Origin: an uncultured Erysipelotrichaceae bacterium
Lineage (GTDB): Bacteria; Bacillota_I; Bacilli_A; Erysipelotrichales; Erysipelotrichaceae
Length of the DNA: 14,021 bases
Direction: 5' to 3'
Assembly: GCA_910586285.1 (NCBI GenBank)
Contig: CAJUGR010000044.1
Coordinates: 1-14,021, forward strand
The position numbers were made by a program, and so were the translations under genes. How positions within the stretch are numbered: position 1 is the stretch's first letter; each line of letters begins with the position of its first letter. Below are positions 1 through 5,942 of this stretch, one piece after another. The notes below the pieces were generated by a model. It saw only the letters and a list, made by a program, of their open reading frames with translations. It did no database searches and was not told the origin of the DNA.

Positions 1-296
1 GAATCAGATGAGTTTGTTTGCTGATTTGTTTTAACCGCATGATTTTGAAATAAGGGAAGTCAAAATTACAAGTTTTCATTGATTTATCAAAAAGTTTTTT
101 TAGGTACGAACCAAACGCAGAAAGAAGCACTCTAGCAAACGGTTGTATGATACAATGGTCTTGCGCAATTCGGGTGGAATCATCCTGCTTGTGTATATTT
201 CCATAAACAAAAAAACATACAAAATAAGGAAAAGGTGTATCAAATGGTACACCTTTTTAAACACCTGATTTTACTGTTAAAATATGTTTTATGTCA
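1..296. other. Non-coding left edge, no supported gene
   Basis: No gene with a ribosome-binding site is visible here. The minus strand has one frame open from a stop near 260 to the window edge (about 85 codons), but its product is Phe-rich, lacks a start with a Shine-Dalgarno sequence, and matches nothing I recognise. A second minus-strand frame (100-204, 34 codons from an ATG) also has no ribosome-binding site. A 13-bp palindrome, TTGTATGATACAA, lies at 143-155, and a 10-bp perfect hairpin at 230-257. This may be remnant DNA downstream of the decayed ATPase gene at 297-506. Confidence 0.5.
230..261. terminator. Perfect 10-bp hairpin, possible bidirectional terminator
   Basis: AAAAGGTGTA at 230-239 pairs perfectly with TACACCTTTT at 248-257 around an 8-base loop. 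A T run follows on the plus strand and a shorter one on the minus strand. It could end transcription from the ATPase remnant (minus strand). No intact gene lies next to it on the plus strand, so the direction is undecided. Confidence 0.45.
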
Positions 297-506
297 CTAA
301 AACCTGTATTTTATCCCATATTTTCCATGTCTTGATAAGTGTACTTTTACAATAATATAGATATATCTATCTTTATAATAGCTTATGGCAAAAATGTCTT
401 TCATCAGATATGTTTTTCCAACCTGTCTTGCACCGCATATGATTAAAGGCTTTCTTCATGAACTATGATTCCAATTGATGAGTTTTTGGGTGGCATTGCG
501 CTCCAC
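297..506 (-). pseudogene. Decayed 5' end of an AAA ATPase gene (DUF4143-type, P-loop)
   Basis: The frame opens with GTG at 506, five bases after an AAGAGGT ribosome-binding site (512-518). It reads VERNATQKLINW, then hits an in-frame TGA at codon 17 (456-458), and continues with RKPLIICGARQVGKTYLMKD. GARQVGKT (codons 25-32) is a Walker A motif, and the flanking residues are typical of the N-terminus of the AAA ATPases with a C-terminal DUF4143 domain, which are normally about 400 residues. After roughly YYKDRYIYI the similarity fades and a stop comes at codon 70; no Walker B or DUF4143 part follows. So only the first sixth is left, with a nonsense mutation. The promoter and ribosome-binding site upstream still look intact. 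Family assignment rests on remembered consensus sequences, not on a search. Confidence 0.72.
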
Positions 507-520
507 AGCGTACCTCTTGA

Positions 521-652
521 ATATAGGTTAAAAGCATTATATCCTAACGCACCTTTTATCAAGTTTTTCTGTTAATTCTTTGCACCTTTTTCGATGTCAT
601 ATTTATAATTACTTGCACCAATGATGGTGCTTTACTTAAAATTACTTGCACC
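521..652. repeat. 33-bp periodic array ending in GCACC, four units
   Basis: GCACC ends at 553, 586, 619 and 652, exactly 33 bp apart. The last 13 bases of the units ending at 619 and 652 are identical (AATTACTTGCACC). The unit ending at 586 differs at two of the 13. The unit ending at 553 keeps only GCACC. The first 20 bases of each unit are not conserved. The array sits directly upstream of the ATPase remnant, with that gene's -10 box inside the weakest unit. Iterated operator sites are the simplest reading, because 33 bp is about three helical turns. A 6-bp hairpin (GCACCA/TGGTGC) lies at 615-630. Confidence 0.7.
536..562 (-). promoter_or_regulatory. Promoter of the ATPase remnant
   Basis: On the minus strand TATAAT lies at 541-536, and TTGATA stands 15 bp upstream at 562-557. 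The spacing is slightly short, but both hexamers are good matches to the sigma-A consensus. It is oriented toward the GTG start at 506 and overlaps the 33-bp repeat units, so a protein bound there would cover the promoter. Confidence 0.5.
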
Positions 653-720
653 TATTATCATGTTATATGAAGTTTACATAGGGGTGACGCCAATGAGAAA
701 TCGTATCTTAATCGTTTCAT

Positions 721-761
721 AAAAAATGATGTCCATCATCGAAAGCGAATGAACACCATTT
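721..761 (-). terminator. Intrinsic terminator of glnN
   Basis: On the minus strand AAATGGTGT (761-753) pairs with ACATCATTT (732-724), nine pairs with one G-U. The loop contains a further short TCAT/ATGA stem. A run of six T follows (726-721). It begins 37 bases after the glnN stop codon. Confidence 0.7.
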
Positions 762-797
762 TCAATACCGTATTTTTGCTTTGTGATCAGTGACTGA

Positions 798-2888
798 TTA
801 TGTCAATGAAGTAAATAACTGTTCATAGGTGGGCAGGGGATAACGACAGGCACTGATGCTTTCTTCCATCGCATCGATGACGTCGCGTAACTCTTTCATT
901 AGCGGCACCACCTGATTATTCATGTAGAAGGCCTTTTCATGATGACTTTGGCACGTTCTCCGCGCAATAAAAGTATCCTTCAACGTATGATAACGCTGAT
1001 CCATCAGCTGTAATAAATCACTTAACTGTGCAATTTTATCGTCATAGAATGTGAACGGCTGTCCGAGTGAATTACGGGCATCGCTGTAGAATTTTATTTC
1101 TTCAACCAGAGCCGGGAGCAGTACTTTTTTTGTTTGATCCAACAGCACCATCGCTTCAATCTTGATATCCTTGACCACTTCATCATATAAAATATTGGTG
1201 CGCGCTTCCAGTTCCTTGAGATGGAACACATTGTTGCGCTCAAACATCGCAACGGCTTTTTCGGCAGTTAACGAATCAATGGAATCGACATAGCTGCGCA
1301 AATGCGGTAACCCGCGCTGCTTAGCCTCAGCGATCCATTCCTCACTGTAACCGTCTTTAGAAAACAGAATTCGTTTATGTTCCTTGAGGATTCTTTGACA
1401 GATCGCTAATGCGGTTTTGCGAATATCCTCAATATATTTTAACGGCGCCAATTCATCAGCGATTTCTCGCAAGGTATCTGCCACAATGGTGTTGAGAACA
1501 ATATTGGTTGTAGCTGCCGAACGAGAGGATCCCACCATGCGGAATTCGAATTTATTGCCGGTAAAGGCAAAAGGGGAAGTACGATTACGATCACTGGTAT
1601 CCTTAGGTACATAAGCTAAATTGGCAATTTCAAATGATTTCGTATTGACTTCAAACGCCAGTGAATCGCCCTTTTCCAGACGGTTTAAGATTTCCTCCAA
1701 ATAGGAACCCATGCAAATACTGAGAATGGCCGGAGGAGCTTCATTGGCACCGAGGCGATAATCATTGCCATAACAGGAACTGGCCATGCGCAGTAGTTCG
1801 GGAAAACGGTCAACCGCTTGAATCACTGCACAGACAAATAACAGAAAGCGAATGTTTTCATGCGGACGATCACCGGGCTCCAACAGGTTCTGACCATCAT
1901 CACTCACCAAAGACCAGTTATTATGCTTGCCGCTGCCGTTGACATGATCAAACGGCTTCTCATTTAACAAACAGGCAAAGCCATGACGATCCGCAACTTT
2001 CTTTAAAATATCCATGATTAACTGATTCTGATCCACTGCGACATTGGCATCCGCATAGAGGGGAGCAACTTCAAATTGACATGGTGCCGCTTCATTATGC
2101 TCGGTTTTGGCGTAAATGCCCAACTTCCATAATTCAATATCCACTTCTTGCATAAAAGCAGCGACACGTGTGGGGATGGCCCCAAAATAATGCTTGGAAA
2201 TACCCTCACCTTTCGGTGACATCGCCCCAAACAGCGTTCTTCCGGCATGCATCAAATCCATTCTTTGACGATACAATGCTTTATCGACAAGAAAGTATTC
2301 CTGTTCTAAGCCGACCATCGGCATTACCCGTTTTACGTCTTTATCCTTAAAGGCATTGACAATGCGTGTTGCCTGTTTGCTTACGGCCTCAATGGATTTG
2401 AGCAACGGTGCTTTTTTATCCAATGTTTCTCCATTGTAGGATACGAAGATTGTCGGAATACATAAGACATGATCACGAATGAAGGCGGGCGATGTACAAT
2501 CCCAATACGTATAACCTCGCGCTTCAAAGGTAGCGCGCAAGCCACCGCTGGGGAAGCTGGACGCATCTCCCTCTCCTTTGATCAAACTCTTACCGCTGAA
2601 GCGGGAAATCGGCTGATTGTGATCTCCCGGTTCGATAAAGCTGTCGTGCTTTTCCGCTGTGGAACCGGTCATCGGTTGAAACCAATGGGTAAAATGGGTT
2701 GCTCCCTTGGCCATTGCCCACGTTTTCATCGCATGGGCTATCGCATCTGCAGTGGCGCGATCCAATGCATCTTCTTTATGTGCAGCCGTTCGCCATTTTT
2801 CATATACCGGATGAGGAAGCTGTTCTTTCATCACTCGTTCATCAAACAAATTGATACCGAAATCGTCAAAAGGATGTTTCTCGTTCAT
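798..2888 (-). CDS. glnN: Glutamine synthetase, class III (GlnN)
   Basis: ATP-dependent synthesis of glutamine from glutamate and ammonia in the cytoplasm. Class III enzymes are large (about 700 residues) dodecamers, and this one has 696. Recognisable elements are FPSGGLRATFEARGYTYWD near residue 112, GLEQEYF near 193, CQFEVAP near 270, NGSGKHNNWS near 317 and NRTSPFAFTGNKFEFR near 435. These supply the conserved glutamates and the nucleotide and ammonium-site residues of the GS fold. The C-terminus PLPTYEQLF is typical of the class. The reading frame extends to an ATG at 2912, but only the ATG at 2888 has a ribosome-binding site: GGAGGT at 2901-2896, seven bases upstream. The protein therefore probably begins MNEKHPFDD. 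The gene stands alone, divergent from the rubrerythrin operon, with its own terminator. No GlnR-type box is evident. Confidence 0.96.
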   Translation of the reverse strand: MNEKHPFDDFGINLFDERVMKEQLPHPVYEKWRTAAHKEDALDRATADAIAHAMKTWAMAKGATHFTHWFQPMTGSTAEKHDSFIEPGDHNQPISRFSGKSLIKGEGDASSFPSGGLRATFEARGYTYWDCTSPAFIRDHVLCIPTIFVSYNGETLDKKAPLLKSIEAVSKQATRIVNAFKDKDVKRVMPMVGLEQEYFLVDKALYRQRMDLMHAGRTLFGAMSPKGEGISKHYFGAIPTRVAAFMQEVDIELWKLGIYAKTEHNEAAPCQFEVAPLYADANVAVDQNQLIMDILKKVADRHGFACLLNEKPFDHVNGSGKHNNWSLVSDDGQNLLEPGDRPHENIRFLLFVCAVIQAVDRFPELLRMASSCYGNDYRLGANEAPPAILSICMGSYLEEILNRLEKGDSLAFEVNTKSFEIANLAYVPKDTSDRNRTSPFAFTGNKFEFRMVGSSRSAATTNIVLNTIVADTLREIADELAPLKYIEDIRKTALAICQRILKEHKRILFSKDGYSEEWIAEAKQRGLPHLRSYVDSIDSLTAEKAVAMFERNNVFHLKELEARTNILYDEVVKDIKIEAMVLLDQTKKVLLPALVEEIKFYSDARNSLGQPFTFYDDKIAQLSDLLQLMDQRYHTLKDTFIARRTCQSHHEKAFYMNNQVVPLMKELRDVIDAMEESISACRYPLPTYEQLFTSLT

Positions 2889-2935
2889 TGTCGTTACCTC
2901 CGAATTATCCATATTCTACGTTATTTTGCAAAAAA

Positions 2936-2941
2936 AGTATA
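2936..2941 (-). promoter_or_regulatory. Probable -10 box of glnN
   Basis: TATACT on the minus strand is placed to give a leader of about 40 bases before the ATG at 2888. A good -35 hexamer at 16-18 bp is not visible, so activation by a regulator or a different start site is possible. Confidence 0.35.
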
Positions 2942-3015
2942 GTGTTTCTTGATTGAAAATCGACTTTTATTGTTCTTTTTGAAATCAAAACAAGAAAAGT
3001 GCCATAATTTTTAGG

Positions 3016-3030
3016 ATTTTATCATAAAAT
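3016..3030. promoter_or_regulatory. 7-1-7 palindrome, candidate Fur/PerR-family operator
   Basis: ATTTTAT-C-ATAAAAT is a perfect 7-1-7 inverted repeat in the divergent spacer between glnN and the rubrerythrin operon. Fur and PerR boxes have the same 7-1-7 layout, and 8 of 14 arm positions agree with the PerR consensus TTATAATNATTATAA. Rubrerythrin genes are PerR targets in clostridia. Regulator identity is inference only, since simple A/T palindromes also occur by chance in such spacers. Confidence 0.4.
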
Positions 3031-3073
3031 AAAGAAATGTATAAGCTGGTTGTAATTGGAAAAAATTGTGATA

Positions 3074-3089
3074 AAAATGCGTGCATTTT
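3074..3089. promoter_or_regulatory. 7-2-7 palindrome at the rubrerythrin operon promoter
   Basis: AAAATGC-GT-GCATTTT is a perfect inverted repeat ending 14 bases before the candidate -10 box TACAAT (3104-3109). It covers the position of the -35 region, where no good hexamer exists. That is the classic place for a repressor or an activator site. Confidence 0.5.
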
Positions 3090-3103
3090 CTATGGATTCG
3101 GGG

Positions 3104-3109
3104 TACAAT
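3104..3109 (+). promoter_or_regulatory. Probable -10 box of the rubredoxin-like/rubrerythrin operon
   Basis: TACAAT lies 32 bases before the start codon at 3142 and ahead of the AGAGGAGGT ribosome-binding site. The -35 region is poor and is occupied by the palindrome at 3074-3089. Confidence 0.45.
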
Positions 3110-3141
3110 AAGAATGTGTTATACAGAGGAGGTATTTCGCA

Positions 3142-3474
3142 ATGAAATTATGGAAATGTGAAGTTTGCGGCTATGTTGCTGAGGGAGAAAGCGCTCCGGA
3201 AAAATGCCCGAAATGCGGTGTTCCTCAAATGCAATTTACAGAATTGAGCGAAGCGGATGCAGCAAAGATTTATCGCAGTGATAAAACCAATGATCTGCAT
3301 ATGCAGTTAATCCGTTTGGCGATGAAAATGGATGCGATCGCAAAAGCGGGGATTGAAGATGATTTGGATCCCGGTTGTGTGAAGGTTTTCCAGTATGCAA
3401 AAGATTGCGCATGGGAAATCAAACAGATGGCGAAAGCAGAATTAGCCGGTCATATCGCGAAAGGAAAATATTAG
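3142..3474 (+). CDS. Rubredoxin-like Fe(Cys)4/zinc-ribbon protein with helical tail
   Basis: A 110-residue cytoplasmic protein. Residues 1-35 form a rubredoxin-like knuckle pair, with CEVC at 6-9 and CPKC at 22-25. This is the same short type (about 12 residues between pairs) as the C-terminal domain of rubrerythrins, not a full 50-residue rubredoxin. Residues 45-110 look all-helical and contain HMQLIRLAMKMDAIAKAG and DPGCVKVFQYAKDC. It starts after a strong AGAGGAGGT site and ends 12 bases before rubrerythrin, so the two genes are almost certainly co-transcribed. A likely role is electron transfer to, or partnership with, rubrerythrin in peroxide reduction. The tail has no function I can name. 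Confidence 0.85.
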   Translation: MKLWKCEVCGYVAEGESAPEKCPKCGVPQMQFTELSEADAAKIYRSDKTNDLHMQLIRLAMKMDAIAKAGIEDDLDPGCVKVFQYAKDCAWEIKQMAKAELAGHIAKGKY

Positions 3475-3486
3475 GAGGAAACAAAG

Positions 3487-4023
3487 ATGAATTTAAAAGG
3501 AACCAAAACAGAAAAGAATTTGATGGAGGCATTTGCCGGAGAATCTCAGGCTCGTAATAAGTATACGTTCTATGCTTCCAAGGCAAAAAAAGAGGGCTAT
3601 GTTCAGATCGCTCAGATTTTTGAAAAAACCGCCAACAACGAAAAAGAACATGCAAAATTGTGGTTTAAGCTGTTAAATAACGGGATTCCGACCACAACGC
3701 AGAACTTGAAGGATGCGGCCGCCGGAGAAAATTTCGAGTGGACCGATATGTATGCACGTATGGCCAAAGAAGCACGCGAAGAAGGTTTTGATGATATCGC
3801 GGAAACAATGGATGGTGTTGCGAAGATTGAAGCCATGCATGAAAAACGCTATGCGGCATTGTTGGCTAACTTAGAAGACGGTACCGTATTTGAGAAAGAA
3901 GAAGAGACGGTATGGGAATGCTTGAATTGCGGTCATTTGCATAAAGGCAAACAAGCACCGGAAGTATGTCCGGTTTGTGATCACGCACAGTCTTATTTTG
4001 CTGTACACGAAGAAAACTACTAA
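3487..4023 (+). CDS. rbr: Rubrerythrin
   Basis: A non-haem iron peroxidase of anaerobes that reduces hydrogen peroxide to water. The 178 residues hold an N-terminal four-helix ferritin-like domain and a C-terminal rubredoxin-like domain. Di-iron ligands are visible in FAGESQARNKY (E19), NNEKEHAKLW (E52/H55), the EAREEGF segment near 95, and KIEAMHEKRY (E115/H118). The rubredoxin-like cysteines are C145/C148 and C161/C164. The start has AGGAGG ten bases upstream. It is the second gene of the operon, just behind the separate rubredoxin-like protein, and is followed by a clear terminator. The palindromes upstream of the operon suggest peroxide- or metal-responsive control. Confidence 0.95.
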   Translation: MNLKGTKTEKNLMEAFAGESQARNKYTFYASKAKKEGYVQIAQIFEKTANNEKEHAKLWFKLLNNGIPTTTQNLKDAAAGENFEWTDMYARMAKEAREEGFDDIAETMDGVAKIEAMHEKRYAALLANLEDGTVFEKEEETVWECLNCGHLHKGKQAPEVCPVCDHAQSYFAVHEENY

Positions 4024-4035
4024 AAAGTAGACTTG

Positions 4036-4070
4036 ATCGCTCGGGATGAATGTTCCGGGCGCTTTTTTTT
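4036..4070 (+). terminator. Intrinsic terminator of the rubrerythrin operon
   Basis: CGCTCGG (4038-4044) pairs with CCGGGCG (4055-4061), seven pairs with one G-U, followed by CTTTTTTTT. It starts 15 bases after the rubrerythrin stop. Confidence 0.9.
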
Positions 4071-4236
4071 CTTTAACAGATTGAACTCCTAATAGTTGCC
4101 AATGCCTGAAAAGAGAAATTTTTTAATGGAAGTCCATTTCTTATGGCAGGTGTGATATCAAAACGATAATTATTTTTGGGACAATATCTTCCATAAGTGA
4201 ATTGTATAATGAGATAGCTATAAGGAGGGTAATGTG
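4071..4236. other. Spacer upstream of the broken small ORF
   Basis: No gene is seen. A -10 box TATAAT (4205-4210) lies before the AAGGAGGG ribosome-binding site at 4222-4229. No convincing -35 box exists at 16-18 bp. A short palindrome ATGGA-AG-TCCAT sits at 4126-4137, of unknown meaning. Confidence 0.5.
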
Positions 4237-4495
4237 ATGGAAAGGAGTCCACATATGAATTCAGAAAAATAGGTCTTTTGAAGATCTTAAAACATTATTA
4301 GAAGCAAGTTATAAAATTGCTGATTTAAAGTCATTTGATATTGTAAATATAATATTCATATTACAAGAAGCCGGATTTGATGGCATAGATTCTAACGGCT
4401 TGCCGATAATAGAAGATCAAATAAAATACGATGATAATGAATTAGAGGGCTTAATGATTGATGATAATTTCATAAAGGATTTAATGAACGGATAA
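4237..4495 (+). pseudogene. Small acidic ORF broken by one extra base in an A run
   Basis: Two in-frame start codons each have a good ribosome-binding site seven bases upstream: AAGGAGGG for ATG 4237 and AAAGGAG for ATG 4255. The first frame ends at once with MERSPHMNSEK and TAG at 4270. The next frame then stays open to TAA at 4493-4495 and reads SFEDLKTLLEASYKIADL, followed by FDIVNIIFILQEAGFDG. Removing one A from the five-A run at 4265-4269 joins both into a protein of 79 or 85 residues, strongly acidic in its second half. I recognise no family. A tiny ATG-TGA ORF (4232-4237) overlaps the first start. It may be a pseudogene, a sequencing error, or a slippage-controlled gene. Confidence 0.6.
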
Positions 4496-4588
4496 CCCCT
4501 ATGTTTGATGAAGATGTGACTTCAACAATAAAAGCAACGATAAAGAATGACTTGTGAACTTTTGTATGGATGATTTTTATGCTATCAT
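4496..4588 (+). other. Spacer with an 18-codon frame fragment
   Basis: An ATG at 4501 opens MFDEDVTSTIKATIKNDL and ends with TGA at 4555-4557. It has no ribosome-binding site, but its codons look protein-like and it follows the broken ORF by six bases. It may be the tail of the same decayed locus. Nothing else is seen before the deacetylase promoter. Confidence 0.3.
4580..4588 (+). promoter_or_regulatory. Extended -10 box abutting the deacetylase start
   Basis: TGCTATCAT is an extended -10 element (TGN plus TATCAT) ending at 4588. The expected transcription start, about seven bases later, falls on the ATG at 4595. No ribosome-binding site precedes either ATG (4589 or 4595). A leaderless transcript is therefore possible. 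Confidence 0.45.
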
Positions 4589-5392
4589 ATGGTCATGAAA
4601 ATACGAAATATGAGAAAACCGTGGATGGTTGTGATGGTGATCTTTGCGCTGTATTTGGGCTGGTGTATCGTAGATCGCCATGAAGAATCAGCGAGTATTG
4701 CGATTTTGGGCTTTCATGATATTGTCAGTGATGAAGCTAAAGATAATGAGGCACGCTTTCAGATGTGGGTAGCAGGTGAGCGTTCATTTCGTGCCCAAAT
4801 GGCATATCTGAAAGAACAAGGTTATCAGACATGGTCATTGGATGATTTGGATGCATGGTATTGCGGCGAAAAGGAAATTTCCGGTAAGATTGTGGTTTTG
4901 ACCTTTGATGACGGTTATGTATCGGCTGCGACACGGATCACAACGATCTTACAGGAATATGGCTTCCAGGGAGCAACGTTTGTGATCGGTTCGGTAGTGG
5001 AAGATCAAAAACCGGATGACGCTACTTTACAACGATATGTAAGCAAGGAAGATTTGGCTAATCAAACAACTATGCATTATTATTCCCACACCTATCATTT
5101 GCATGACTACTCACAAGGACAATATGCGATTGATCGAAAAAGCAAAACGGAGCTGCAGGAAGATTTTAATATCCAGCAGCAAATCGTTGATTGTTCATAT
5201 GTAGCCTATCCCTATGGTCATGCGAATGCAGCTATGATTGATGTGTTGAAAGAAAATCATGTGAAATTAGCGTTCGGCTATCATGAGAATCGCAAGGCAA
5301 CGCGAAAGGATGATCGCTATCAGTTGCCGCGTTTTTCCGTGAACGCGTATACTTCTATGGACTCGTTTCGCTTGATGTTAGAAAGCAAATAA
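4589..5392 (+). CDS. Membrane-anchored polysaccharide deacetylase (NodB domain)
   Basis: A 267-residue protein of the carbohydrate esterase 4 type, which removes acetyl groups from N-acetylated sugars of peptidoglycan or surface polysaccharide. One hydrophobic segment at about residues 11-28 would be a signal anchor with the enzyme outside. NodB motifs are LTFDDGY (104-110, metal and catalytic Asp), SHTYHLH (166-172, metal His) and AYPYG (206-210). GFHDI at 41-45 matches the usual start of the domain. The substrate cannot be told from sequence. The start is uncertain: 4589 and 4595 are both ATG and neither has a ribosome-binding site (see the promoter entry). It is monocistronic as far as can be seen; no clear terminator follows. 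Confidence 0.9.
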   Translation: MVMKIRNMRKPWMVVMVIFALYLGWCIVDRHEESASIAILGFHDIVSDEAKDNEARFQMWVAGERSFRAQMAYLKEQGYQTWSLDDLDAWYCGEKEISGKIVVLTFDDGYVSAATRITTILQEYGFQGATFVIGSVVEDQKPDDATLQRYVSKEDLANQTTMHYYSHTYHLHDYSQGQYAIDRKSKTELQEDFNIQQQIVDCSYVAYPYGHANAAMIDVLKENHVKLAFGYHENRKATRKDDRYQLPRFSVNAYTSMDSFRLMLESK

Positions 5393-5459
5393 TTTAAAGA
5401 ATTCATCCATTTACAATTCAATCGCCCAGGTGCTGTCGGTACAAACGCATACGATACAT

Positions 5460-5488
5460 TGAGATCATTAAATCTCAGATAAAGGAGG
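5460..5488 (+). promoter_or_regulatory. Leader hairpin just before a strong ribosome-binding site
   Basis: TGAGAT (5460-5465) pairs perfectly with ATCTCA (5472-5477) around CATTAA, and the AAAGGAGG ribosome-binding site starts three bases later. Such a hairpin could stabilise the mRNA or tune initiation of the cysteine-rich protein. A CATACGATA sequence at 5448-5456 resembles the -10 of sporulation sigma factors, but no matching -35 is seen. Confidence 0.4.
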
Positions 5489-5495
5489 ATGAGCT

Positions 5496-5942
5496 ATGCG
5501 AGAAGCAAAACGATGCGGCTGCTCTTTTCAGCAGTCCGGCTATGCGGTAGCCGGAGAGAGAATCCGTGTCAATGCGGCCAGCAACTGCGGCAGAAATTCT
5601 TATACCTGCCAGAATCGTTGTCAGCCGAAGCCCTGTACACCGCGGCCATGTGAAAGAGTGTGTCGGCCTAAACCGTGTACACCCCACTGTTCCTACAGCG
5701 GTGATGATTTTGAATCATCTTACCGCAGCGCCATGAATAATCCCTATCATAATGACAGGAATGTATGTGATTGTTTTGACGATTGTGACGGTTGGTGTGA
5801 TGATTTCGGTGATAACTGGTATTGCGATGACTATCGTGATGGAAACTGCTGCGGTAATCGCCGCCGCCGTTACAATGATTGCGGTTGTGGTTGCCGTCGC
5901 CGTAACATTAAAGACGATTGTGAATCGTGCAATCATCGCTAA
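5496..5942 (+). CDS. Cysteine-rich protein of unknown function
   Basis: A 148-residue protein with 22 cysteines (15%), no signal peptide and no membrane segment. I recognise no family. It has three parts. Residues 1-36 are ordinary, with a CGC near the N-terminus. Residues about 38-65 are a basic Pro-Cys region holding a 14-residue tandem repeat (CQPKPCTPRPCERV, then CRPKPCTPHCSYSG), visible in the DNA as a 42-bp repeat at 5619-5702. Residues about 90-120 are rich in Asp, Cys, Trp and Tyr (CDCFDDCDGWCDDFGD), followed by a basic RRRR stretch and a final cluster CGCGC. The strong AAAGGAGG site seven bases upstream argues that it is expressed. Metal binding, or a disulfide-linked surface or spore-coat role, are both possible; neither is shown. 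Confidence 0.8.
   Translation: MREAKRCGCSFQQSGYAVAGERIRVNAASNCGRNSYTCQNRCQPKPCTPRPCERVCRPKPCTPHCSYSGDDFESSYRSAMNNPYHNDRNVCDCFDDCDGWCDDFGDNWYCDDYRDGNCCGNRRRRYNDCGCGCRRRNIKDDCESCNHR

Noticed and set aside
100..204. 34-codon minus-strand ORF starting at an ATG at 204
   Set aside because: No ribosome-binding site and no recognisable product; it could equally be random.
456..458. In-frame TGA in the ATPase remnant as a selenocysteine or recoded codon
   Set aside because: The family has no conserved residue at this place, and the frame is truncated soon afterwards, so decay explains it better.
521..652. 33-bp spacing suggested a CRISPR array
   Set aside because: Only about 13 of 33 bases are conserved, the period contains no repeat-plus-spacer structure of normal length, and no cas genes are present.
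692..721. Nine-codon ORF (MRNRILIVS) after a GGGGTG sequence
   Set aside because: Too short to support; it ends just before the glnN terminator, and there is no sign of a leader-peptide attenuator.
1417..2942. Several plus-strand and other-frame ORFs inside glnN
   Set aside because: They are shadows of the glnN coding sequence, with no ribosome-binding sites and no recognisable products.
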